Shown in pieces: positions 32,478 to 42,491 of a DNA stretch of 42,491 nt (its first letter is position 1; each line of letters begins with the position of its first letter). Origin of the DNA: Psilocybe azurescens (lineage: Eukaryota; Basidiomycota; Agaricomycetes; Agaricales; Agrocybaceae). The stretch is taken from NCBI GenBank assembly GCA_023853785.1, contig JAJIRX010000096.1, positions 1-42,491 on the forward strand. Direction: 5' to 3'. The position numbers and the translations under genes were made by a program. Below the pieces are notes generated by a model. The model was not told the DNA's origin. It did no database searches and worked only from the letters and a program-made list of their open reading frames with translations.

Positions 32478-35025
32478 ATGGCAAGTTCTCCTTCCCATCG
32501 TTCGACCCAATCTTCGAGCACAAACCTGCAGGCACCTGGGCAGGGGTCTACGGACAGCTTCAAGCAGCAGAGAAGGATGACTTCGCCCGCTGGATCTCTT
32601 ACTTTGGTGAGTATTATGCATTCGATCACCCCCAGATCATATTGAAATTCGCATGAATATGTTTACTGATACAATCGACGTGTAGCCCGATGGAGGACGA
32701 AGACCATCGTCGCGTCCACCTTCACCGCTTCGCCAGGGGTTCATCATGGATACTTCAACAGGAATCGACCCCCACGGTTCAGATAATGGATCCGACGACG
32801 ATGACGACGATGATCCTTCCAAATGGCAGAGATCACCATCCCCAGCTTCATCTGTTTCTCATCTAGCTGCAAGCTTTGTCCAGCGCATGAACAACTTCGT
32901 AGGAGGTATAGGTCCCAAATCTCCCATGCCAAGTGATGCAGAGCTGGAAGCAGAGGCTGAAAGAGAGCGCGATCGTAGTCGACGAGAGGCAGAGTTGATT
33001 CTTACGCGCGAAGCACAACAGCGTAAGCTAGTGGAAGATCGCGTATTGGCCATGATGGAGACTGCCAAATCGTTACCTCCACCCCCATCTCGTTCGCAGA
33101 CAACCCGGAATCCGCCGTCGCCGTCAAACTCACAGAAGGAGTCCAATTGGTGGACAGCTGCGAAGAACAAATTGACGCCAACTAAGGACAAGGAACCGCT
33201 TACCCCCGCTCAGCAAGTCATTCTCGAAGCCAAAGCTCGAGAAAAGGACAACAAGAAGAGTCTGAAAGGCAAGGAAAAGGAAAAGGAAAAGAATGGCCAT
33301 CTAATGGGTCAAGGAAGTTCAGTGATCCCGCGTTTGCTAATCTCAATATACCCGTCGCTCCACCACAAAGGAAGCCCGTCCCTTCTTCGCCTCAGTCGCC
33401 CACTCCTTCACGGCCGAATTTGTCAAACTTACCGCCTAATTTAACTCCTTCCCCTATGCGCGCTAGTGATACTATTTCAGCCTCTCCTTCCCGTGATGCT
33501 CCCCCCCTTTACGTCCAATTCAATCCTCAAGGGACACTAGACGTTCCTGGTACACTATTAGCCATCGCAAAACGATTCGAGAAACTGGAGAAATGGACTG
33601 TGGGGCATGTTCGTGCTCTCGAGGACCGCATGAACGATGTGGAGAAGTGGTTAGTAGAAAAAGAAACCCAGAAGGAAGATATGGCGTCTACAAAGGAGCC
33701 ATCATCGTCAAAGCAACTTGAAGTCACGCATGAGCTGCATGGGATTCGGGAGGAGATGACTGAGCTTCAAGGACGTGTAGGCGAACTTGGGCGCGAGATG
33801 GCCAAACTCGCTACTTCTCCTTCTAGATTATCCTCGGGGCCCACAACACAGACGACGTCAGTTTCACCTCCCTCGCGACGACATCTTCTATGATAGTGGA
33901 AGAGCATAACACCGGCTCCTCGATACCCAGTACCCCACACCATCGCCGTATATCAGCATCCGCATTAGAATCCACTAGCCCTCCGCTGGCGTCCACCAAG
34001 ACCCCTTCTGGCACGCGGTTGCCTTACCCTCAAGGCGACTATACCTCACCCCCGACGCATTCTCCCCGCCAAACTCGCCTCCCGGGTCCATCAATGCCGC
34101 ACGTCGGCGCTCGCAAGGACTGTCGATCTCGGGGCTGCCGACGACAAATAGCGGGCCGTATTCAACAACCTCGGCGAATTATTCTACCGCGTCATTCTCA
34201 TCGACGTCCTCTTATGGACGGACGATGTCGCCGAGTCCTATGTCTGCCCATCCCATTGCAAGTGCAAGTGCTGTGAGTCCGACGCCCTCTGGGAATGGGA
34301 ATGTCAGCACGGGTACGAGCAGCAGTAATGGGCTTCCGCCTCCTAAATCTACTGGTCAGAGACAAACAAGCGTCAGCCCAACTCCACGGAAACGATATAC
34401 TGTCGCTCTAGGTGGACCCATCGTCGCTCCTCCCGAAGAACTGTCTTCAAACGCAGCTGAACAACAGCAACAACCCAGGCGTGTCAGTACGCCTAAATCA
34501 TCCCTGAAATCCTCCTCCGACTACGACAACGAAGATGACGAGGACGATGAGGAGAACGGTTATGGCGGAGAGACCATTGGCAAATCCGCCGCCGCCAAAA
34601 TCGCTACTGCCAGTAAGGGCAAGGGTGATTACAAAGCATTGACGTCGTCCTCGCCTTCGCCCATGTCGAGCAGACGCCTCCGCGCCCAGTCTGCGTATGG
34701 GTTCTCTAGTATACCTGGGGCGAGCGGTACTACTGCCGCCGCGGCGCTGGCTGCACCCTCCGTCGCGCCTTTGCGCACACGGTCGAAGTCTACTGAGCGA
34801 CTGAACACCGGGATGGGGTCGGGGCAGGCAGGTATGAGTATTGGCACTGGCGATGGGATGGTGAGCGGGCTCGGTCCGGGGAGCGCGAAGTTCGTGGACC
34901 CGCTGGTGCTGAGGAAGCAAAGCAGGGACTCGCTGATGAAGCCGATTGCGATGCCTAAGCCTGTTGGGAAGGTGCCGATTGGCCAGCTTGTAGCATTTTT
35001 CGATCAGGATAAGGATAAGAAGTGA
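32478..35025 (+). CDS. Large disordered, coiled-coil protein of unknown function (frame damaged)
   Basis: Start MASSPSHRSTQSSSTNLQAP (32478-32606), 79-bp intron, then one long exon (32686-35025). About 820 aa in total. Order of features: Ser/Pro-rich start, acidic stretch (GSDNGSDDDDDDDPSKWQRS), a charged coiled coil (DAELEAEAERERDRSRREAE), WWTAAKNKLTPTKDKE, Lys/Glu repeats, then WPSNGSRKFSDPAFANLNIP. Next are LYVQFNPQGTLDVPGTLLAI, a second coiled coil (RFEKLEKWTVGHVRALEDR), RKRYTVALGGPI, and the end VGKVPIGQLVAFFDQ. I do not recognise a named family; a scaffold role is plausible. The frame shifts at 33291, 33870-33872 and 34049-34053, each explained by one missing base. The conserved-looking sequence across the breaks argues for a real gene. 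Confidence 0.7.
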
Positions 35026-35935
35026 TTGAGGGGAAGACGGACTTGAGTTGTGGGTGTGGAGGTGTGATACCGTGAAGTCGTCGGAAGGTGTTATAATGTT
35101 TTGGATGACCCAAATTTCGGACGACTTGCTTGCCATCTATTTTTCACGTTGGCTTTACGAACAAACGAACGAGACGAGACGCGAATGATCATTTTTGTAA
35201 GATGTTGTCTTATGATGCTGTAACGTTTTTCTTTCTTTCTTCTTCACAATCTTTGAACTTTTACCCGTCCCGTGTTATATTGTTTTGCTTGCAATGCCCT
35301 TTATACCTATACCTTCTTACGAAATTTACTGATTTGATTATATTTCATCCTAGTTACGACTTTTCCATCTTGTTTCTCAATAATAATAACCACCATTCTT
35401 GTGCTATGATCATGATAATACGTCTGTCTCCCAAAGAATCTGGTTTTTGTTGTTCCCACATTTATCCGGCGCACGGACGCGACATTCTCTGTATGCTCTT
35501 TTTCATGGTATTGGCTCAGAAAGACCGAATCGCAGATAAAGACGGGGTTGTCTGCTCATCATAATCTCCTGGCAGACAATTTTCGCTGGACTTAGCATCT
35601 ACCGGATGCTCGGTCCATTAATGACTGAGGATTGGACCTCGGGTATGGCTTCGGCCACGTATTTTGGGTCCTCGGAATTGGTAAGCTACGAGGAACAAGG
35701 GCGTAGGTTCTATTCAGCCTGGTTATCTGTATGCTCCGGGCAGAGAAAACATAATCACAAATGGCGTTGGCGCCACGCAGATCGTGTCTTTTTGGATGTG
35801 CGCAAATTTTCCGTTCCCGGCTTTCAGGTGCCAACGACATTATATCGACGTTAGCATATTTGCTTTGTTGCTATTTAAGCAGTGGACATAGGCATTTGTT
35901 TCTTTTTTCAAACGTAAGTTGTTGCATCTGCTCAT
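35026..35935. other. Intergenic, no gene seen
   Basis: 3' UTR of the coiled-coil gene followed by about 700 bp with short ORFs in both directions and no recognisable content. The right end holds the amidase promoter. Confidence 0.5.
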
Positions 35936-38241
35936 ATGCCTTCTAAACACTGGACAGAAATTGCCGCCGAGAAGAAGGGCCGACAGGTCGCCTCAATCCC
36001 CAAGGAATGGATCCTAACAAATCTTCCGTCCAAAGACACTCTCAATGTAGTCGGCTTTCCGGAGAAGAGCGGCCTCCTGACTGCGAAAGAGGTGGAAATC
36101 ACCAATACTGAGGTCGAGGTGCTCTTGGATAAGCTGGCACAGGGAACATGGTCGTCGGTGGAAGTGACCACGGCATTTTCCAAGCGGGCGATTATCGCCC
36201 ACCAGCTCGTACGTCTCTCTTAACTTCAATAACAAAATCTGTCTATTGGTCTTTCTTATTCCGCTTGCTGTTGTGGTACGTAGGTGAACTGTCTTACAGA
36301 GATATTCATCGAACGGGCTTTGGTCCGTGCTGCCGAGTTGGACGAGCATCTCAGAACCACCGGGAAGGTGGTCGGTCCTCTCCATGGTATCTTACAAATT
36401 ATCTCTCGTATTCGTACTTATACTCATTTTGTCCCGTAGGCTTGCCTATCTCTCTAAAAGATCAGGTTAATATCAAGGGACTAGAATCGACTTTAGGTAC
36501 GATCCCATCTAATATCTATTTCAACCTTTTTTTCTGATCTTGCTGCTAATCTAATTGAAGGCTATGTCTCGTGGATTGGCCGATATGCAGATAGAAACGC
36601 TGTGCTCGCAGATATTCTTGAGTCGTGCGGAGCGGTCTTGTATGTCAAAACTAATGTTCCACAGACGCTCATGGTACGGTTATGTGATTACCTTTATATC
36701 TTTTCTTTTTTGACACCGGAGTCGGATTTTCAGTGGATAGAAACATATAACCACATATTTGGCCGTACTCTTAATCCTCATAATCGCTCGCTCACCTCCG
36801 GAGGGTCGTCAGGAGGGAAGGCGCTCTGATAGGTAGGTCATAATTCCATTAAGAGTATCTGTCGTTGCTCTAATCCACGGCCATTAGCTCTCAGAGGTAG
36901 TCCATTAGGTCGCGTCCACTAAATTTATTGCTCGATTTAACGTCCATTACTGAAGCTTTTTCTTCAGGTGTAGGATCAGACATTGCAGGGTATGTTTGAA
37001 ATGGATTGTATGTATAGTCTTCGTACTCATGAACCGTCACAGATCTGTCAGGATTCCTGCAGCATTCAATGGCTTGTATGGCTTGAGTCCTTCACATGGG
37101 CGCATTCCTTATGCCGGGTGCGTCAATACGTCTGAAGGCCAAGACTCTGTCCTGTCTGTTCTCGGCCCACTGGCCAACAGCCTATCTGCCATCAAGACAT
37201 TCATGAAAGCTGTGTCCAGTCAGACCCCGTGGCTCAAAGACCCCTTGGTTATCAGAAAACCTTGGGATGAGGAGGAGTATCGCCTATCTGACCATGGAAA
37301 AGATGGACCTCTGTGTTTTGGTATCTTGTGGCACGATGAAGTCGAACTTCCTCATCCACCTATTACCAGAGCGCTTGAGAGAACGAAGAAAGCCCTACTT
37401 GAGGCTGGTCATAATGGCAAGTAACTAGAACTGCCACCACGTGAAGTCTGGCTAACAAAAACTCGAATTTAGTCATTGACTGGAAGCCTTTAAAACACGG
37501 GGAAATTTATAATGCAATCGTATGTCTTCGCTCGCAGAATCAGGAAAACGACAATGTTTTGATTAGTATGGCAAGGTGAATATTTGGGCTGCTGGCGCTG
37601 CTGAAGATTATCATGCCTCTATCCTTCCTTCAGGGGAGCCACTCATTGCGAATATGAGCCCTGCCGCTGAAGAGCCGGACTACTCGGGCGCGACGGTTAG
37701 ACCGTTCGTTAGACCTGAAGGGGCCACTGCGTATCAGCTGTGGCAAATACAACGCAAGCGCACTGAGCTGAGACAGGAATATCTGGACCATTGGAACGCT
37801 ACTGTGGCGTCGACAGGAACAGGAAGGCCCGTTGACGCTATCATCTCCCCATGCGCGGCACATGTTGCTGCTCCTCATGGAATGGCCAAGTAAGTAGAAT
37901 TTTGTACTTCTGTTTTCAGCTCTTATTTTCACACAAAATAGGACACCCAGCTATACAATGATATGGAATGCTCTCGATTATACCTCTCTCGCTCTTCCAA
38001 CCGGCCTGTCTGTTGATCCAGCCCTCGATACTAAGAAACCTGCCCATAAATTCTTCACGGAAATGGATAAAGTCAACTATGACTTCTGTAAGACTTGATT
38101 TTATATTCCGAGATGGTGCTAAACATGCTTTTAGATGAAGCCAACACATTCAAAGACGCTCCTATTTCCATTCAGGTAATAGGTCGAAATATGGAAGAGG
38201 AAGTCGTCATTGCCATAGGAGAGGTTGTAGATTTTCTCTGA
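35936..38241 (+). CDS. Amidase (acetamidase-like, amidase signature family)
   Basis: Hydrolyses a carboxamide to acid and ammonia; probably cytosolic. 558 aa over 12 exons (35936-36208, 36284-36386, 36440-36496, 36561-36673, 36734-36832, 36888-36908, 36968-36989, 37043-37416, 37473-37519, 37576-37889, 37942-38087, 38135-38241). The Ser-cisSer-Lys triad is present: Lys in GLPISLKDQVNIKG, cis-Ser in TSGGSSGG, nucleophilic Ser in GSDIAGSVRIPAAF. Other blocks are VYVKTNVPQT-type (here LYVKTNVPQTLM), PGPHGMAK-like AAPHGMAKTPSYTM, and ISIQVIGRNMEEE at the end. One frame break at GGG 36815-36817: one added G gives the family's GGSSGGEGALIALRGSPLGV across three tiny exons. The intron after 37416 has a GC donor (G|GCAAGT). 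Apart from the missing base the gene looks functional. Confidence 0.88.
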
Positions 38242-39330
38242 AGGCTCACTCAGGAATATGAATGTATATACAGAGGATCAATATAAAAGTTTAGATTGAT
38301 AGTTGTTACGTGGGTCAAACTATTTAACTGACCAACACGAACCAAATAACGCGACATGTCATTGTCACCAAGAGCATGTGACGCACATTACTGTGAACTG
38401 CCATGTCTATCATTTCCCTTGGCTATAGTCCAGTTTACGGCGCGTTCGGGGCATTCAAACCATCAATGAAGGCCTTAACGAAAGAAATAACATTAGTTGT
38501 CTATCAAAATACTGCAACAGGCCCTCTTACGGTCCAGAAGTTGGCCACCGATACATAGCACTTATGGTATGACTTACAATGTAGCATGTTGGCTTCCAAC
38601 GTCCAGTGTTATGCCCTTGGAATATACCGGTGAGATGTTTCAATCTTTTCAGCGGATTTTGTTAACTGACGTCCGCAGGTGGTGTCATACATTGGTCGTG
38701 TAGAATTATCCCTTATATCGAAATCAAAGTCGAAAGCATCGGCAAACCTTCTCCATTGCGACATTAAACTAAATGATCGTCCTAAAGTTTGGCGCGAGAC
38801 AAGGCCTGCTTCAGTTGGAAGGGACTCAGTGATTCAAGCCATTCTTCTTGCCTATTAAATTGACTTCTTCAAGGTGCGTATTCACTCACCAGAGTAGTTC
38901 CCTTCATTGCTCATCTTAATTATTCTTCGACTAGGCTATCATTCGCTTGACTCTTAGAAGAAACATTATCTAAGATTGCTAACATCCTGAGGTATGTTCT
39001 CTTCAGACGCTACAATCTGTCCTGTTAATATTAACTTCATGACGTAGGACTTTGCAGCTCTACTTTTGCTCACTACTGCCTCCTTTCGTCTGTTTCGGTC
39101 TGATTCTGTAGGTGGTGCAATATCGAAAATATTAGAGCATGAAACCGGTATTGGCGTCCTGCTGGAGAAACGGAAGACTAGATTCTCTAAGTGAAGCCGG
39201 GAACTCACTCTCTTATGGTGTCAATAGGTGCGAATATTATCTGATTTCAACCAATCGATTATTACTGCTCTTTCATCCCCCGTGAATAAAGAGAAAATCG
39301 TCCAGGTTATCTTCCAACATTTTCGATCAT
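38242..39330. other. 1.1 kb of uncertain, possibly relic coding sequence
   Basis: No gene I can support. Protein-like fragments on the plus strand include MSIISLGYSPVYGAFGAF (from 38403), TGPLTVQKLATDT, DFAALLLLTTASFRLF and SVGGAISKILEHETGIGVLL. They lie in different frames and I could not join them through introns. No family recognised. Confidence 0.35.
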
Positions 39331-39442
39331 GGGTTAACGCCGGCTTGGATGACCTATTGCAATGTATTTTTCCTAATACCCGTAGGTAGGCTGAAATACA
39401 TGTCGTCAGGGATTTTATAAACATTGTAGACTCAACGTTCTG
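39331..39442 (+). pseudogene. C-terminal fragment of an APH-fold gene (copy C)
   Basis: About 110 bp aligning with the 3' end of APH copy B in opposite orientation: GCCGGCTTGG, TATTTTTCCTAATACCCGTA, GTCGTCAGG and ATTGTAGA(C)TCAACGTTCTGA. It encodes IFPNTRR, a TAG stop where copy B has GAG, then AEIHVVRDFINIVDSTF and TGA. Nothing upstream resembles the rest of the APH gene, so this is a relic. It carries CC where copy B has a single C in the same phrase. It lies upstream of HSP20-3 just as APH copy B lies upstream of HSP20-1. Confidence 0.7.
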
Positions 39443-39760
39443 AATTATGTTGGACCGCCTCTAATACTACCCTGTCTTATTACTACCATATAATGAATCC
39501 CCTTCAGTCCTTCTATTGAAAGACCTATGGGTCAGTCGGTGACTCAAAGTATGGTACCGTATAACTGGTCACGGCCCGGTACTTGCTATGAAACTTAACG
39601 ATTAAAATTTGTTCAGCGGTAGAGGAGAAGTCAAGCTATGTTTCGAGTTAAGTTTTGCTCAGTCAAATCATGACAGGCCGCACGGCTTCAATCTTAACAA
39701 TGGCAAGATTCAAACTCAGCAACATCATGTTGTTGTTACCAGGTGTTGCCGCGGCGCCTT

Positions 39761-39773
39761 TTCTAGAACTTTC
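39761..39773 (+). promoter_or_regulatory. Perfect three-unit heat shock element upstream of HSP20-3
   Basis: TTCTAGAACTTTC = TTC-TA-GAA-CT-TTC, three alternating units with exact 2-base spacing, the consensus binding site of heat shock factor (Hsf1) trimers. It lies 261 bp before the ATG. A two-unit GAATATTC lies at 39914-39921. Confidence 0.75.
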
Positions 39774-39970
39774 TCACAGTTTTCTCGATGCTTCGTGAGG
39801 CTTCGCGGACACGGTCCACCTTTCTCCTGTATTCTTTGAGTGTTCCATGGCCTGTGGGGCGAGTTTCTGGACATTTCTAGGGGTCACACGATGGATCTTG
39901 ACTTGATATGAAGGAATATTCTGAATTACAAACCGAGTGTTTCTAGCATTCTCGAGAGTGTTCTGCAGGG

Positions 39971-39978
39971 TATATAAA
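39971..39978 (+). promoter_or_regulatory. TATA box of HSP20-3
   Basis: TATATAAA, 56-63 bp before the ATG, matching the position in HSP20-1. Confidence 0.7.
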
Positions 39979-40033
39979 CGAGGACAATGTTCGCCTACTC
40001 AGCAACACAAACCATCTCCACAAAGTTCATAAA

Positions 40034-40615
40034 ATGTCTAGCGTTTTCTACTACGAACCCTTCTATGACTTCGACCGCCTTTTTGAGGAGGCTTTCGCTG
40101 CTCGTCAAGGCGGCTCCAAAACCAAGTTCAACAGCGCAATGCTGCTGGAGAAGGCGCTGTAAGGTCATTCAGGCCAAGGTGAGTACTTTACAATGTCCGC
40201 AACATTCAATCCATGATTTAATATGCTTTAATACAGAATGGATCTGCATGAAGACACTGAAAAGAACCTTGTAACGGCCACGTTCGAGCTTCCCGGACTC
40301 GTCAAGGACGACGTGAACATCGATGTTCACAACAATCGACTGACGGTCTCGGCTGAATCCAAGCAAGACAAGGAGTTCCAGGAGAACGGGTATGCCGTAC
40401 GTGAGAGGCAGTTTGGCAAATTCTCTCGTACTTTGCAACTCCCTACCGGTGTCAAGGTTAGTATCTCCCAAACTCACTACATTTAGATGCGCAAGCTTAT
40501 CAAACTTGTTTATCAGAGCGAAGAAATCAAAGCCAACATGGAAAATGGCATCCTCACAGTCACTTTCCCCAAATCGACACCGGAGCTTGCTCCTAAGAAA
40601 ATCACCATTGCTTGA
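40034..40615 (+). pseudogene. Small heat shock protein, alpha-crystallin type (HSP20-3), one-base deletion
   Basis: Third copy, exons 40034-40178, 40237-40456 and 40517-40615 (145, 220 and 99 nt). Exon 1 is one base shorter than in the other two copies. At 40118-40121 it has A4 (CTCCAAAACC) where HSP20-1 has A5, so the frame runs to a TAA inside exon 1 after about 42 residues (MSSVFYYEPFYDFDRLFEEA... LLEKAL). Exons 2 and 3 remain intact and near-identical to HSP20-1: MDLHEDTEKNLVTATFELPG, SKQDKEFQENGYAVRERQFG, then MENGILTVTFPKSTPELAP. The exon 2 ATG (40238) could start a protein lacking the N-terminal arm but keeping the crystallin domain. It is either a real pseudogene or an under-called homopolymer. 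Confidence 0.85.
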
Positions 40616-40930
40616 ACACCCTAATAAACATCGGCATTCGTACTCTTTTTCCCATTCTCGTTATCACTGTATTGTTAGAGCCTTGAATCGTTGCAGATGT
40701 AAAAGTAATAATACAATATACCACAGCTTTTGTATCAATTAATTCTTTCTCGAGCGTTGTAAATTGACCTGGCAGAATACGGCTTATGATAAAAGTCTAT
40801 GCATAGACCCAGATAACTTGGGGATGGAAATATCTATGTGTGCCATATTACACCGAAGATGAAAATATCTAAATGAAATGAATACTATGGGTAGGATGAT
40901 GGTATATGAATTTACATTTGAGTGTCATTG

Positions 40931-42491
40931 TCACCTTCTGTCGGCCATGGTCCTTGGGATTGGAACTGGTATGTTGGTTTTAAAATCCAGCTTCCCTAGA
41001 CGGTGACTCCGCAATAGGTCTGGCAGTCGTTGAACTTCTCTGGAAGGCGGCGGAACAAGAAACCGTGGGGTGTAGTAGGCAGCGCCATACTCACGTACCA
41101 ACTCAAAATTACGAAGGATGTCCTTCAAAATTTCAACAAAATGACGGTGGCCGTAGATAGTTTTGTTTCCTGGTGTTTTCTGAAGTCGGATAGGAGATTT
41201 TGTGAAGGTATATCGGTGCTTGTATAGGCATCTCCTTTAAACCTTGCAGAATAAGGGCAGTCCAGAATCAAGGTCTGCAAGAGTGGGAACTGGTCAGTGA
41301 TGAACACCTAAAAGTAAGCAAAGAGAGACGAACAATATTTTCCCCCTTTGCGGCAGCGACCCGAGTAAGTAAATCATCGATGACGCTCGCCGCGATGGCC
41401 TGGCTATCAGGGTAATCATATGGCACAATAAACACAATACCTGAGTCGTTGCGCAAGGAGCAACCAGAAAAGAAGATGATAATTGGATCATTAAATGCTA
41501 TCCGATCGTTTGTTTCCATGGACAAAATGGATTGAACGATCCTTGCATGGGTAGCCCTTTCGTTAAGGAGCATGGATATTTCGCTATATGGTAGAGCCAT
41601 GGTGTCCATAAGAAGCGATGCAATTTCGCGAGCACTGTTAACACATCCTTTGCGCGGTAGTATATCCTTACTTGTGTATGCATCAATGCCAATGATGAGA
41701 GCAGAAGGAAGTGGAATTGGACCTAAGATGGAGTATTATGTAAGCTTTGACATTGTACATGTGCACATACGAATAACTCACCGTAACGATCATGAAACTT
41801 GCGCCATTTCAACAACTCTGTTTGACATACTTTGTCCAAAATGGACCAGATTGCTGGATCAGAGTTGTACTGGCTCTTTGAGGTATAATCTCAAATGAAT
41901 CCAACGCATTTACCAAGGTCGTGATTACTTCAAGGCTGCTGTCGTCATTTTCTGCACCACATTTGCGGCACTTATCCTCCAAAGCAGTGAGCAAAATGGG
42001 ACCCGACCCAGAAAATTCGGTGATAGACTGTCTACCAATATCTAGGATATAATTTACTATCAGAAAACGTCTTTAGTTCGAAGTAATAAGGTACTAACAC
42101 GTCGACGACAATGCAGCAAGGGCATCGTAAAGTTCGTGAGACATTATGTTCTTCCCTTTATTGGATTCGTCGAGGGCTTGTAGGGCACGGTCAGCTCGAG
42201 CATAGGGATCGTCTTCGACAATAGCTTGGTCTCTTAGGTTCCGTTCATCCCAAACCAGATTGTCCCCCAAAACAGTGCGGTTGGCCTGTACTCTGCAAAT
42301 TTCAACATCCAGTCAAAGACAGACTCATGGATAAGTTGGCCTGGTAATATACGATGAGGACTTTGTCGGCTAGGGCCTGACCGTATAAAAAACCATCAGA
42401 CCCATTTTATACCATCAGAGCATTCAAATAATCACCCACCACCTAATGATTTCATCTGGGCCCAGTATACGAGAGTCGAGAGATTGGCAGG
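40931..42491 (-). CDS. Caspase-like (peptidase C14) domain protein lacking catalytic residues, partial
   Basis: Minus strand, 5' end beyond the window. Upstream exons include VQANRTVLGDNLVWDERNL, HELYDALAALSST, LLTALEDKCRKC and SILDKVCQTELLKWRKFHDR. The caspase-like domain then reads PLPSALIIGIDAYTSKD, RKGCVNSAREIASLL (the family's L-R-G-C-V-N-D-A block), FNDPIIIFFSGCSLRND, GIVFIVPYDYP, DLLTRVAAAKGENI and LILDCPYSARF. Family members have FFAGHG and ILDCCHSG (or DSCHSG) at those two places. Here His of HG is replaced (SGCSLR) and the Cys after DC/DS is Pro (DCPYSA). A C-terminal part follows (GHRHFVEILKDILRN, ending RTMADRR). Frame breaks at 41176-41179 (T4) and 41882-41883 (GG) are each explained by one missing base. 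Likely a non-catalytic, scaffold- or sensor-type homologue. Confidence 0.72.

Noticed and set aside
34498..35136. 212-aa minus-strand ORF (MASKSSEIWVIQ...)
   Set aside because: Antisense to the Ser-rich exon of the coiled-coil gene; His/Arg/Leu-rich composition is what reverse translation of Ser/Ala-rich coding gives.

Overview
The window looks like nuclear DNA of a filamentous basidiomycete, most likely an Agaricomycete. Genes are intron-dense (introns about 50-80 bp, GT-AG, CTRAY-like branch points). The gene content fits: a KDZ-type transposase, a DUF6533-like membrane protein, a MATA-HMG-box regulator, an NPN/NTAR aquaporin, APH-fold proteins and a caspase-like protein. All exon structures here are hand-built from splice signals and reading frame and have not been checked against RNA.

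Left third (1-13.7 kb): mobile-element-rich and accessory. It holds a broken KDZ transposase gene (minus, running off the left edge) divergent from an intact three-exon gene for a 193-aa protein I cannot name. Then come a Ser/Thr-rich single-pass membrane protein, a 410-bp element bounded by inverted 4 x 11-bp arrays, and a basic/acidic small protein. A protein with the N-terminal (viroplasmin-like) domain of RNase H1 follows, then a decayed multi-exon gene that has absorbed a Pro-Ala-coding hexamer minisatellite. TGATATATCA repeats, a tRNA-like relic and a truncated DUF6533-like gene end this part.

Middle (13.7-27 kb): ordinary chromosomal genes. These are an APC-family amino acid permease (plus), a convergent HMG-box regulator (minus, with about 2 kb of upstream DNA without genes), mitochondrial ribosomal protein bL28m (plus), about 3 kb without a gene I can support, a small heat shock protein gene (HSP20-1, minus), and two APH-fold kinase-like copies (minus).

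Right part (27-42.5 kb): two related inverted-repeat elements (27.4-29.1 kb), an aquaporin, HSP20-2 (minus), a large disordered/coiled-coil protein, a fungal amidase, a short APH C-terminal relic followed by HSP20-3 (plus), and a partial caspase-like gene (minus) whose active-site His and Cys are both replaced. The order APH then HSP20 occurs twice in opposite orientation, at 23.5-26.6 kb and 39.3-40.6 kb, which implies an inverted segmental duplication.

Cutting across the window, about a dozen genes or exons are broken by single-base indels, mostly one base too few in a short homopolymer. In two cases a paralogue inside the window shows the missing base directly. Either many of these genes are young pseudogenes or the assembly under-calls homopolymers. 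This should be settled before any of them is called a pseudogene.
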